Source: Streptomyces sp. TLI_146
GTDB taxonomy: Bacteria > Actinomycetota > Actinomycetes > Streptomycetales > Streptomycetaceae
Direction of reading: 5' to 3'
DNA length: 64,000 nucleotides
Assembly: GCF_002846415.1 (NCBI RefSeq)
Contig: NZ_PJMX01000001.1
Location: forward strand, 4,278,001-4,342,000
Shown: positions 34,215-42,411 of the stretch, piece after piece
Layout: every line of letters starts with the position of its first letter
Numbering within the stretch: position 1 is the first letter of the stretch
Position numbers and translations under genes: made by a program
The notes under the pieces: model-generated
The model's database searches: none
What the model saw: the letters and a program-made list of their open reading frames with translations, nothing else
What the model was told of the DNA's origin: nothing

Positions 34215-34646
34215 TCAGTCCGGAGCATCGGGAAGGGGCGGGGTGGGGGCAAACGACGCCCGGAACACCGGCACCGCCACCGCCCCCTCCCGGAACCCCA
34301 CCACCAGCTCCATCCCGATCCTCAGCTCCGCCTCCCCGCAGCCCACCACCTCCGTCATCATCCGTGGCCCCTCCGCCAGGTCCACCACCGCCGCCGTGTA
34401 CGGGACCCGCGCGCCGAACGGGGGCAGGTCGTTGCGGTGGATCACCGACCAGGTGTAGAGCGTGGCCCGGCCGCTCGCCCGTTCCCAGGTCACGTCCTCG
34501 CTCCAGCAGTACGGGCAGAACTCGCGCGGGTAGTGGTGGGCCCGGCCGCACACCCCGCAGCGGCGGATCAGGAGGTGGCCCTCGGCGGCCGCGTCCCAGT
34601 ACGGGCGCGTGAAGGCGTCGATCTCCGGGGTCGCGGCATCCGTCAT
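34215..34646 (-). CDS. DUF35 OB-fold protein with zinc ribbon
   Basis: A 143-residue protein. CGVCGRAHHYPREFCPYCWS carries the four zinc cysteines, followed by the OB-fold (SGRATLYTWSVIHRNDLPPFGARVPYTAAVVDLAEGPRMMTEVVGCG). It is probably the partner of the thiolase at 29.9 kb, from which it is now separated by the peptide-modification locus. The ATG at 34646 is preferred over an in-frame GTG nine bases upstream. A perfect palindrome lies about 100 bases upstream. The last residues, SFAPTPPLPDAPD, are encoded by a dispersed G-rich repeat, as at the end of the ligase at 17.9 kb. Confidence 0.88.
   Translation of the reverse strand: MTDAATPEIDAFTRPYWDAAAEGHLLIRRCGVCGRAHHYPREFCPYCWSEDVTWERASGRATLYTWSVIHRNDLPPFGARVPYTAAVVDLAEGPRMMTEVVGCGEAELRIGMELVVGFREGAVAVPVFRASFAPTPPLPDAPD
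34221..34250. repeat. G-rich repeat, forward copy, overlapping a gene end
   Basis: CGGAGCATCGGGAAGGGGCG followed by GGGTGGGGG. On the minus strand it encodes the PTPPLPDA end of the DUF35 protein. Confidence 0.72.
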
Positions 34647-34743
34647 CGCAACCACCCGATCGTGCGATCGACCGGCCCCTCGGCCCTGCTGAGCCAGATC
34701 GTGTCCCTCATCCGCAGCTCCCTGTCGACCGACCCAACTACTC

Positions 34744-34758
34744 CTGACGGTACGTCAG
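34744..34758. promoter_or_regulatory. Operator-like palindrome CTGAC-GGTAC-GTCAG
   Basis: Perfect arms in the divergent gap between the DUF35 gene (minus) and the flavoprotein (plus). The spacer GGTAC makes the whole site more symmetric than the others. Confidence 0.75.
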
Positions 34759-34894
34759 TTCAGCTGATGCCCCTCCATCCCCGCAAGGGGTCCACCCCAC
34801 CCGCCCGCGCACACTCCGGAGCGTGATCGATTCGTAACCGATTCAGGTCTTGACCGAGACCCATCAAGTGGCAGCGTCGTTACGCTCGGTTCCC

Positions 34895-36034
34895 ATGGCT
34901 ACCAACGACCCCACCCGCCCTGTCTACGTCATCGGCGCCGGCCCCGGCGGGCTCGCCGTCGCCGCCGCGCTGCGCGGGCGGGGTGTGCGGGCGGTCGTGC
35001 TGGAGAAGGCCGACGCCGTCGGGGACTCCTGGCGGCACCACTACGACCGGCTGCGGCTGCACACCACCCGGCGGCTGTCCGCGCTGCCGGGGCTCAAGAT
35101 GCCCCGTTCGTTCGGGCGGTGGGTGGCGCGGGCCGATGTCGTGCGGTACCTGGAGAAGTACGCCCAGGTGCATGAGCTGGAGATCGTCACCGGGGTGGAG
35201 GTCTCGACCGTCGAGCGCGCCGACGCGGGCGGCTGGCTGCTGCACGCCACCGGCGGGCGGCGGCTGACCGGGCGGGCGGTCGTGGTGGCGACGGGGTACA
35301 ACCACACGCCGTATGTGCCGCAGTGGCCCGGCGCTGACGCGTACACCGGCACCCTGCTGCACGCCGGGCAGTACCGGAACCCCGCCCCGTACGCGGGCAA
35401 GGACGTCCTCGTGGTCGGCAGCGGGAACACCGGGGCCGAGATCGCCGTCGACCTGGCCGACGGCGGGGCCGGGCGGGTGCGGCTCGCCGTGCGTACCGCG
35501 CCGCACATCCTGCGCCGCTCGACCGCCGGCTGGCCCGCCCAGGCCTCCGGCATCCTGGTGCGGCGGCTGCCGGTGCCGCTGGTGGACCGGGCGGCGGGGG
35601 CGGTGGCGCGGCTCAGCGTGCCCGACCTCTCCGACAAGGGGCTGCCCCGGCCGGAGACCGGCCTCTACACGCGCGTGCGGGAAGGCGCCATCCCCGTACA
35701 GGACGTGGGTCTGATCGCGGCCGTGCAGTCGGGGCGGGTGGAGCCGGTCGCGGCGGTCGAGTCGTTCGAGGGCGCCAAGGTCGTACTGGCCGACGGCAGC
35801 CACATCTCCCCCGAGGTCGTCGTGGCGGCCACCGGCTACCGGCGGGCGCTGGAGGGGCTGGTCGGCGAGCTGGGCGTGCTCGACGGGCGGGGCCGTCCCA
35901 CCGTCCACGGCGGCCGCACCGCGCCCACCGCCCCGGGCCTCTACTTCACCGGGTTCACCAACCCCATCAGCGGCATGTTCCGCGAGCTGGCCATCGACGC
36001 CGAGAAGATCGCCAAGGCGGTCTCGCGCTCCTGA
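34895..36034 (+). CDS. FAD/NAD(P)-dependent flavoprotein monooxygenase family
   Basis: A 379-residue flavoprotein. VYVIGAGPGGLAVAAAL (11-27) binds FAD and DVLVVGSGNTGAEIAVDLA near residue 172 binds NADPH. GDSWRHHYDRLRLHTTRRLSALPG resembles the flavin monooxygenase/YUCCA group. The C-terminal ATGYRR and APGLYFTGFTNPISGMFRELAIDAEKIA complete the pattern. It hydroxylates or oxygenates an unidentified substrate. The ATG at 34895 gives the normal N-terminus. It is divergent from the DUF35 gene across a palindrome, so it may belong to the regulon. Confidence 0.88.
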   Translation: MATNDPTRPVYVIGAGPGGLAVAAALRGRGVRAVVLEKADAVGDSWRHHYDRLRLHTTRRLSALPGLKMPRSFGRWVARADVVRYLEKYAQVHELEIVTGVEVSTVERADAGGWLLHATGGRRLTGRAVVVATGYNHTPYVPQWPGADAYTGTLLHAGQYRNPAPYAGKDVLVVGSGNTGAEIAVDLADGGAGRVRLAVRTAPHILRRSTAGWPAQASGILVRRLPVPLVDRAAGAVARLSVPDLSDKGLPRPETGLYTRVREGAIPVQDVGLIAAVQSGRVEPVAAVESFEGAKVVLADGSHISPEVVVAATGYRRALEGLVGELGVLDGRGRPTVHGGRTAPTAPGLYFTGFTNPISGMFRELAIDAEKIAKAVSRS

Positions 36035-36202
36035 AGCGGGCCTCACCTCCGGCCGGGTGCGCCCCATCCGCACCGCCCGCGTACGCCGTAGTTGGCGCAA
36101 TGGTGACGGGTAGCCGCCCCCCGGGCGGGTACGGGAAACGTACTCGGCCGGACCTCCGCACGTCCCGGAGCCTTCGGTGAGCCTTTGCCCGCACGACGGT
36201 TC

Positions 36203-36217
36203 CTGACTGGTCGTCAG
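36203..36217. promoter_or_regulatory. Operator-like palindrome CTGAC-TGGTC-GTCAG
   Basis: Perfect arms; the first of two sites 24 bases apart centre to centre, upstream of the NDP-forming acyl-CoA synthetase. Confidence 0.75.
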
Positions 36218-36226
36218 GTCTGTAAT

Positions 36227-36241
36227 CTGACTATGCGTCAG
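36227..36241. promoter_or_regulatory. Operator-like palindrome CTGAC-TATGC-GTCAG
   Basis: Perfect arms; the second of the pair. Its inner TATGC may overlap a promoter -10 element. Confidence 0.75.
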
Positions 36242-36311
36242 TTACCAGCCAGTCGCGTTAAGCCAGTTGCGCAAGAGCCATGTTGGCCATCGACCAGGAG
36301 CGGGCGGAACG

Positions 36312-38537
36312 ATGCTTGGATCGACTCACGGCACCCTCACGACCGACCTCCGCGCACGGGTGGTCGCCTGCGGCGAGCAGCCCCGGCCCGGCGCCGTCCA
36401 CGGCACGGCCGCCGCCGAGGGCGATCTGGACGTCAGCGGCCGGCCACTGCACGCGCCCGTCCCCGACCTCGACCGGTTCTTCCGGCCCGAGTCGCTGGCC
36501 GTCGTCGGTGCCTCGGACGCCGAGGGCCGCCCCAACACGGGGATCACCCGCCAGCTGATCGCCTGGGCGGAGCGGGTGGGCGCGCGCGTCCACCCCGTGC
36601 ACCCCACCCGTGAATCCGTCTTCGGCCTGCCCTGCTCCGCGTCGGTCGCGGACCTGCCCGAGCAGGTGGACCTGGCCGTGCTGCTGGTCGGCGACCCGCT
36701 CCCCCTCATCGACGAACTGGCCGAGGCCAAGGTGAAGTTCGCGGTCGCCTTCGCGTCCGGGTTCGCCGAGACGGGCGAGGACGGCGCCGCCGCCCAGGAG
36801 CGCCTCGCCGCCGCCGTGCGGCGCTCGGGGGTGCGGCTGCTCGGGCCCAACACCAACCTCAACGCGTTCGAGCGCTTCCGGGACGACCTGGAGGGGCCCG
36901 CGATCGCCCTGATCACCCAGTCCGGGCACCAGGGCCGCCCCCTGTTCGCCCTCCAGGAGCTGGGCATCCGCCTCTCCCACTGGGCGCCCACCGGCAACGA
37001 GGCCGACCTCGAAGCCGCCGACTTCATCTCGTACTTCGCCGAGCGCCCCGAGGTCGGAGCCGTCGCCTGCTATCTCGAAGGGCTCAAGGACGGGCGCTCC
37101 TTCCTGCTCGCCGCCGACCGGGCGGCCCGCGCGCGGGTGCCCGTGGTCGCGGTCAAGGTCGGCCGCACCGAGACCGGGGCGCGCACCGCCGCCTCCCACA
37201 CCGGCAAGCTGACCGGCGCGGACCAGGTGGTCGACGCGGCGATGCGGCAGTACGGAGTGATCCGCGTCGACGGGCTCGACGAGCTCCAGGACACCTCGGC
37301 CCTGCTGGCGCGGGCCCGCCCGCCGGTCGCGGACGGGGTCGTCGTCTACTCGATCTCGGGCGGCACCGGCGCCCACTTCGCGGACCTGGCGACGGCGGCC
37401 GGGCTCACGCTGCCCACGCTCTCCGAAGCCAAGCAGGCCGAGCTGCACGAGTGGATACCGCCCTATCTGAACGTGGCCAACCCCGTGGACAACGGCGGCC
37501 ACCCGGTGGGCGACTGGCGCGGGCGGAAGATCATCGACGCGATCCTCGCCGACCCCGCCGTGGGCGTCCTGATCTGCCCCATCACCGGGCCGTTCCCGCC
37601 GATGAGCGACCAGCTGGCGCGGGACCTGGTGGAGGCGGCGGAGGAGAGCGACAAGCTGGTGTGCGTGGTGTGGGGCTCGCCGGTGGGCACCGAGGCGGCC
37701 TACCGCGAGACGCTGCTCGGCTCGTCCCGGGTCGTCACCTTCCGTACGTTCGCCAACTGCATCGGCGCCGTCCGCGCCCACCTCGCCCACCACCGGTTCA
37801 CCTCCTCCTACCGCTCGCCCTTCGACGAGGCGCCGCGCGTGCCCTCGCCGTCGTTCCGCAAGGCCCAGGCGCTGATGCGGCCGGGCCGCCAGCTGAGCGA
37901 GCACGCGGCGAAGCAGCTGCTGCGGGCGTACGGGATCCGGGTGCCGCGCGAGCAGCTGGTGACCAGCGCGGCCGCGGCCGTGCGGGCGGCGGGCCAGGTC
38001 GGCTACCCGGTGGTGATGAAGGCCTCGGGCACCCACCTCGCCCACAAGACCGAACTCGGCCTGGTCAAAGTCGGGTTGACCTCGGCGAGCCAGGTGCGGG
38101 ACGCCTACCGCGAGCTCACCGACATCGCCCGGTACGAGGGCGTCGAGCTGGACGGCGTGCTGGTGTGCCAGATGGTCGCGCGGGGCGTGGAGATGGTCGT
38201 CGGCGTCACCCACGACGCGCTCTTCGGGCCGACCGTGACCGTGGGCCTGGGCGGGGTCCTGGTGGAGGTGCTGGGCGACGCGGCCGTGCGCGTACCGCCG
38301 TTCGGCGAGGAGCAGGCCCGCGACATGCTCGGCGAGCTGCGCGGCCGCGCGCTCCTGGAAGGCGTACGGGGCGGGCCGCCGGTCGACGTGGACGCGCTGG
38401 TGGAAGTGGTGCTGCGGGTCCAGCGGATGGCCCTCGAACTCGGCGGCGATCTGGCCGAGCTGGACATCAACCCGCTGATGGTGCTGCCGCGCGGACAGGG
38501 CGCGGTGGCGCTGGACGCGCTGGTGGTGTGCTCATGA
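36312..38537 (+). CDS. Acyl-CoA synthetase, NDP-forming (acetate-CoA ligase family)
   Basis: A 741-residue protein. An N-terminal CoA-binding domain (FFRPESLAVVGASDAEGRPNTGITRQLIAW) leads to a succinyl-CoA-ligase-like domain with ITQSGHQGRPL, carrying the phosphorylated His. A C-terminal ATP-grasp domain follows: LLRAYGIRVPREQLVTS...GYPVVMKASGTHLAHKTELGLVKVGL...LAELDINPLMVLPRG. It makes an acyl-CoA with ADP or GDP formation. The ATG at 36312 is used; an in-frame start 45 bases earlier is possible. It overlaps the downstream enoyl-CoA hydratase as ATGA. Two perfect palindromes lie upstream. Confidence 0.9.
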   Translation: MLGSTHGTLTTDLRARVVACGEQPRPGAVHGTAAAEGDLDVSGRPLHAPVPDLDRFFRPESLAVVGASDAEGRPNTGITRQLIAWAERVGARVHPVHPTRESVFGLPCSASVADLPEQVDLAVLLVGDPLPLIDELAEAKVKFAVAFASGFAETGEDGAAAQERLAAAVRRSGVRLLGPNTNLNAFERFRDDLEGPAIALITQSGHQGRPLFALQELGIRLSHWAPTGNEADLEAADFISYFAERPEVGAVACYLEGLKDGRSFLLAADRAARARVPVVAVKVGRTETGARTAASHTGKLTGADQVVDAAMRQYGVIRVDGLDELQDTSALLARARPPVADGVVVYSISGGTGAHFADLATAAGLTLPTLSEAKQAELHEWIPPYLNVANPVDNGGHPVGDWRGRKIIDAILADPAVGVLICPITGPFPPMSDQLARDLVEAAEESDKLVCVVWGSPVGTEAAYRETLLGSSRVVTFRTFANCIGAVRAHLAHHRFTSSYRSPFDEAPRVPSPSFRKAQALMRPGRQLSEHAAKQLLRAYGIRVPREQLVTSAAAAVRAAGQVGYPVVMKASGTHLAHKTELGLVKVGLTSASQVRDAYRELTDIARYEGVELDGVLVCQMVARGVEMVVGVTHDALFGPTVTVGLGGVLVEVLGDAAVRVPPFGEEQARDMLGELRGRALLEGVRGGPPVDVDALVEVVLRVQRMALELGGDLAELDINPLMVLPRGQGAVALDALVVCS

Positions 38538-39355
38538 GCGCCACCCCTTCCGGGGGACTTCGTCCCCTGGAGGAGACCGTACGCCACGCCACTGACAGCG
38601 GGGTCTCGTGGATCACGCTCGACCGGCCCGAGGCCATGAACGCGGTGACCTGGGAGCAGCGGGAGCGGATCATCACGCTCCTCGACGCGGCGAGCGCCGA
38701 CCCGGCCGTACGGGCCGTCGTGATCAGCGCGACCGGGAAGGGCTTCTGCGCGGGCGCCGACCTGCGGGGCGGGGCGGCGGCGGGCGAGCGGGTCGCCGGT
38801 GACGTGGCCCGGACGATCCGGCTCGGCGCCCAGCGGCTCATCGCGTCCGTGCTGGACTGCGAGAAGCCGGTGGTCGCGGCCGTCAACGGCACGGCGGCGG
38901 GCATCGGCGCGCATCTGGCGTTCGCCTGCGACCTGGTGCTGGCCGCCGAGTCGGCCCGGTTCATCGAGGTGTTCGTCCGGCGCGGGCTCGTCCCGGACGG
39001 CGGGGGCGCGTATCTGCTGCCCCGGCTCGTGGGGCCGCAGCGCGCCAAGGAGCTGATGTTCTTCGGGGACGCGGTGGCGGCGGCGGACGCCGAGCGCCTG
39101 GGGCTGGTCAACCGGGTGGTGCCGGACGCCGAACTGCCCGCCGTGGCGCGGGAGTGGGCGGAACGGCTGGCGGCGGGCCCGACCCGCTCGCTCGCCCTCG
39201 CCAAGCAGCTGGTGAACGCGTCCCTGGACACCGACCGTACGACCGCGTTCGCGGCGGAGGCGGCGGCCCAGGAGATCAACATGACCACCCGGGACGCCCA
39301 GGAGGGCGTGGCGAGCTTCGTGGAGCGCAGGACGCCGAAGTACCGGGGGCTGTAG
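38534..39355 (+). CDS. Enoyl-CoA hydratase/isomerase
   Basis: A 273-residue crotonase. FCAGADLR (71-78) and NGTAAGIGAHLA (118-129) form the oxyanion hole. GLVPDGGGAYLLPRLVG has Asp155 in place of one catalytic Glu, as in PaaG-type isomerases and hydratases acting on cyclic acyl-CoAs. It is coupled to the NDP-forming synthetase by a four-base overlap. Ring-directed PaaG-like activity is a hint only. Confidence 0.9.
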   Translation: MSATPSGGLRPLEETVRHATDSGVSWITLDRPEAMNAVTWEQRERIITLLDAASADPAVRAVVISATGKGFCAGADLRGGAAAGERVAGDVARTIRLGAQRLIASVLDCEKPVVAAVNGTAAGIGAHLAFACDLVLAAESARFIEVFVRRGLVPDGGGAYLLPRLVGPQRAKELMFFGDAVAAADAERLGLVNRVVPDAELPAVAREWAERLAAGPTRSLALAKQLVNASLDTDRTTAFAAEAAAQEINMTTRDAQEGVASFVERRTPKYRGL

Positions 39356-39434
39356 GGATCGCGGGGTGGGGTCGCGGGCTGGGTGGCGGGCCGCGTTTGC
39401 AGGCCGGGTTTGCAGGTCCCGTGAGGGTTCCGAT

Positions 39435-39449
39435 CTGACGCTCCGTCAG
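39435..39449. promoter_or_regulatory. Operator-like palindrome CTGAC-GCTCC-GTCAG
   Basis: Perfect arms, ending five bases before the first ATG of the flavin reductase gene, the same geometry as at 29871 and 56773. Confidence 0.75.
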
Positions 39450-39454
39450 TTTCA

Positions 39455-40078
39455 ATGGAGAACATGATGGGACACGAAGGGATGGCGGCGACCGTCGTCC
39501 GATACCTGCGGTCCGTCGGCGCGGCGGCCACCGCCCCCGCCGAGCCCGTCGAGGCGCTGCCCAGGCCGGACTTACGGGCCGTACGGGACGACGAGCGGCT
39601 GCCCGTCGACCCCGCCGAGTTCCGCGGCGTCCTCGGCCACTTCGCCACCGGCGTCACGGTCGTCACGGCCCGGGACGCGACCGGCCCGACCGGTTTCGCC
39701 TGCCAGTCCTTCGCCTCCCTCTCCCTCGACCCGCCGCTGGTCGTGTTCATGGTCGGCCGTACGTCGACGACCTGGCCGCGCATCGCCCGCGCGGGCACGT
39801 TCTGCGTGAACATCCTGGGGGCCGAACAGGGGCCGCTGTGCCGGGCGTTCGCGGTGAGCGGCGCCGACAAGTTCGCGGGAGTGCCCTACGACGCGGCCCC
39901 CGTGACCGGCTCCCCGCGCCTGGACGGCGTACCGGCCTGGGTGGACTGCCGCATCCAGAACGTCCACACCGGCGGGGACCACCTGATCGTGGTGGGCCGG
40001 GTGGAGGCGCTCGGCGGGACGGCGGCGGGGGACCCGCTGCTGTTCCACCGGGGGCGGTTCGGGCGGTTCACCGCCTGA
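39455..40078 (+). CDS. Flavin reductase family protein
   Basis: A 207-residue FMN-binding split-barrel protein. LGHFATGVTVVTARDATGPTGFACQSFASLSLDPPLVVFMVGRTSTTWPRIARAGTFCVNIL is the typical flavin-reductase core, and GDHLIVVGRVEALGG closes the domain. The first 45 residues are an extra, poorly conserved extension. It would supply reduced flavin to a monooxygenase, for example the LLM proteins in this window. Starts at 39455 (leaderless, five bases after the palindrome), 39464 or 39467 (after GGAG) are all possible. Confidence 0.88.
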   Translation: MENMMGHEGMAATVVRYLRSVGAAATAPAEPVEALPRPDLRAVRDDERLPVDPAEFRGVLGHFATGVTVVTARDATGPTGFACQSFASLSLDPPLVVFMVGRTSTTWPRIARAGTFCVNILGAEQGPLCRAFAVSGADKFAGVPYDAAPVTGSPRLDGVPAWVDCRIQNVHTGGDHLIVVGRVEALGGTAAGDPLLFHRGRFGRFTA

Positions 40079-40099
40079 CGGCGACGGCGAAGCCCCCGT

Positions 40100-40837
40100 T
40101 CACCAGGGCTGCTCGACGACCTCGCCGCCGCTGCGGGTCTCGATCCGCAGCTTTCCCTTGTCCCCGTACGCCTCGTGGCGCCACGCGGCGAACACCTCCG
40201 CGATGCGGCGGCCTTCGTAGTCGCTGCCGCCGGACGGAATGAAGTTCACGGTCACCAGCGCCCTGACGGACTCGCCCTCCTGCTTGAGCCTGGCGGCCAC
40301 CAGGAAGGGCCACATGCCGTCGTCGGCCTTGGTCAGGTGCTTGCCGTAGTAGTCGGCGAACTCCTGGGTCATGTCGAACCACCCGGCGGGCAGACAGGGC
40401 GGGGCGGTGCCTTCGGTGGGCGGCCCGGCGTCACCGGCGTCGTCGTCGGTGGTCTCGTCGGTGGGCGGTCCGGGGGTGCCGGTGTCCTCGTCGGTGGTCT
40501 CGTCCGTGGGCGGCTCGGAGGTGCCGGCCCCGTCGTCGGTCGTCTCGTCGACGCCCGGGCCCGACGTCTCGTCCGTCGTCTCGTCGGTGGTCTCATCGGT
40601 GGTCTCATCGGTGGTCGCGGCCGGCGCCGACGCCTCCTCCGACGTCTCGTCCACACCCCCGCCCGACGCCCCGTCCTCCGTCGTCTCGTCCGGCGGGCAC
40701 GGCTGCTTCTCGGCGGCCGGCGACGGCGACGACGAGGGCCGCCCCTCGCCCGCCGCGCTCCCCGCCTTCTCGGTCCCGCATCCCGCCAGTACGGCGCAGA
40801 GCAGCCCCGCCACCGCCACGTTTCTCGACTTCCTCAT
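40100..40837 (-). CDS. Lipoprotein with a DETT-repeat linker
   Basis: A 245-residue lipoprotein. MRKSRNVAVAGLLCAVLAGC carries a lipobox with Cys20. Residues about 50-140 are a disordered acidic linker of T-T-D-E-T-type repeats (TTDETTDETTDETTDET, then PPTDETTD units), encoded by imperfect DNA repeats. The last 100 residues (PAGWFDMTQEFADYYGKHLTKADDGMWPFLVAARLKQEGESVRALVTVNFIPSGGSDYEGRRIAEVFAAWRHEAYGD) form a folded extracytoplasmic domain of unknown function. Repeat number may vary between strains. Confidence 0.82.
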   Translation of the reverse strand: MRKSRNVAVAGLLCAVLAGCGTEKAGSAAGEGRPSSSPSPAAEKQPCPPDETTEDGASGGGVDETSEEASAPAATTDETTDETTDETTDETSGPGVDETTDDGAGTSEPPTDETTDEDTGTPGPPTDETTDDDAGDAGPPTEGTAPPCLPAGWFDMTQEFADYYGKHLTKADDGMWPFLVAARLKQEGESVRALVTVNFIPSGGSDYEGRRIAEVFAAWRHEAYGDKGKLRIETRSGGEVVEQPW

Positions 40838-40864
40838 ATGTCCCCCTCCACGAGGAAGAGGGCA

Positions 40865-42199
40865 TCACACCGCCGCGGGTTCCGCCAAAGGCGCGGGCCG
40901 GGTGCCGCTGCCCGGGCGACGGATCACCAGGGCCATCAGCGCGGCCACCGCGCAGAGCGCGCCCGAGCCGTACCAGACCATGTCGTACGAGCCGAAGGCG
41001 TCGCGCGCGAGGCCGCCGAGGAAGGCGACGACGGCCGCGCCCACTTGGTGGGAGGCGAGCACCCAGCCGAAGACGATGGCGCTGTCCTCGCCGTAGTGCT
41101 CCCGGCACAGGGCGAGCGTCGGCGGGACGGTGGCGACCCAGTCGAGCCCGTAGAAGACGATGAAGAACAGCATCGGCGGATGGATCGAGGGCGCCAGCAG
41201 CATCGGCAGGAAGAGGAGCGAGATGCCGCGCAGCGCGTAGTACGTGGCGAGCAGGCGCCGGGACTCGAAGCGGTCGGTGAGCCAGCCGGAGAAGACGGTG
41301 CCGACCACGTCGAAGATCCCGATGACGGCGAGCAGTCCGGCGGCGGCCGTCATCGGCATGCCGTGGTCGTGCGCGGCGGGCACGAAGTGCGTCTGGATGA
41401 GGCCGTTGGTGGACGCGCCGCAGATCGCGAAGGTGCCCGCGAGCAGCCAGAACGGTCCGGTGCGCACCGCCTGGACCAGCACCTTCAGCGCGCGGGCGGC
41501 CGCGCCGGGGACGGGCGCGGGCTTCTCGACGTAGGTGTCCGAACCGTACGGGGCGAGGCCCACGTCCGCCGGGTGGTCGCGCAGGAGCAGCCACACGAAC
41601 GGCACCACCGCGAGGGCGGCGAGCGCGACCGTGACGGCGGCCGGGCGCCAGCCGTGGTGCTCCACCAGCCACGACAGGACCGGCAGGAAGATCAGCTGTC
41701 CGGAGGCGGACGCGGCGGTGAGGATGCCGGTGACCAGGCCGCGCCGCTCGGTGAACCACCGGTTGGTGACGGTCGCGGCGAACGCCAGCGCCATCGACCC
41801 GCTCCCGAGCCCCACCAGCAGGCCCCAGCAGAGCATCAGCTGCCACGCCGAGTCCATGAAGACGGTCAGCCCGGCCCCGGCCGCGATCACCGTCAGCGCG
41901 ACGGCCACCACCCGGCGGATGCCGAACCGGTCCATCAGCGCGGCGGCGAAGGGCGCGGTCAGCCCGTACAGCGCGAGGTTCACCGAGACCGCCGACCCGA
42001 TCGTGCCGCGCGACCAGCCGAACTCGTCGTGCAGCGGCTCGATGAGCAGTCCCGGCAGCGACCGGAAGGCGGCCGCGCCGATGATCGTCACGAAGGTGAC
42101 GGCGGCGACGAACCAGGCACGGTGGAAGCGGCGGGCGGGCCGCGGGGCGGGGGCGGTCTGCTGCCCGTCCGGGGCGACGGCATCGGTTGTCTGGGACAT
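40865..42199 (-). CDS. MFS transporter (OFA/monocarboxylate-type)
   Basis: A 444-residue protein with 12 predicted membrane segments. FRSLPGLLIEPLHDEFGWSRGTIGSAVSVNLALYGLTAPFAAALMDRFGIRRVV contains the D-R-F-G-x-R-R loop of major-facilitator proteins, and the arrangement is close to that of oxalate/formate or monocarboxylate transporters. Substrate unknown; it could bring in a carboxylate for the catabolic genes, but it has no palindrome upstream. The start may be the ATG at 42199 or a GTG six bases earlier. It is divergent from the CHAT protein gene. Confidence 0.88.
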   Translation of the reverse strand: MSQTTDAVAPDGQQTAPAPRPARRFHRAWFVAAVTFVTIIGAAAFRSLPGLLIEPLHDEFGWSRGTIGSAVSVNLALYGLTAPFAAALMDRFGIRRVVAVALTVIAAGAGLTVFMDSAWQLMLCWGLLVGLGSGSMALAFAATVTNRWFTERRGLVTGILTAASASGQLIFLPVLSWLVEHHGWRPAAVTVALAALAVVPFVWLLLRDHPADVGLAPYGSDTYVEKPAPVPGAAARALKVLVQAVRTGPFWLLAGTFAICGASTNGLIQTHFVPAAHDHGMPMTAAAGLLAVIGIFDVVGTVFSGWLTDRFESRRLLATYYALRGISLLFLPMLLAPSIHPPMLFFIVFYGLDWVATVPPTLALCREHYGEDSAIVFGWVLASHQVGAAVVAFLGGLARDAFGSYDMVWYGSGALCAVAALMALVIRRPGSGTRPAPLAEPAAV

Positions 42200-42260
42200 G
42201 CCCACAGCCTGACGGGGCGGTCAGGTCCGTACGAGTGGCTGGATAGCCATGGTTCGCAGG

Positions 42261-42330
42261 GATCGGGCCACGCGGGCGGCAAGGGATCCGGCCAGGTAAC
42301 GGTCGGAGATCCGGCCAACGGGTTCGGCCA
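42261..42330. repeat. Direct repeats of GATCNGGCCA in a divergent promoter region
   Basis: GATCGGGCCA (42261-42270), GATCCGGCCA (about 42285-42294), GATCCGGCCA (42308-42317) and GTTCGGCCA (about 42322-42330) recur at 14-24 base spacing between the MFS and CHAT genes. GATCGGGCCACA recurs near 46791, upstream of the GlxA-type regulator. They look like binding sites for one transcription factor. Confidence 0.5.
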
Positions 42331-42411
42331 CGCGGCCAGGCCGCAGTGTCTATCCTCGCACTCACACTGAGTGGCCGGGGACCCACTCGTGGTGATCATG
42401 GAGGGTGGGCC

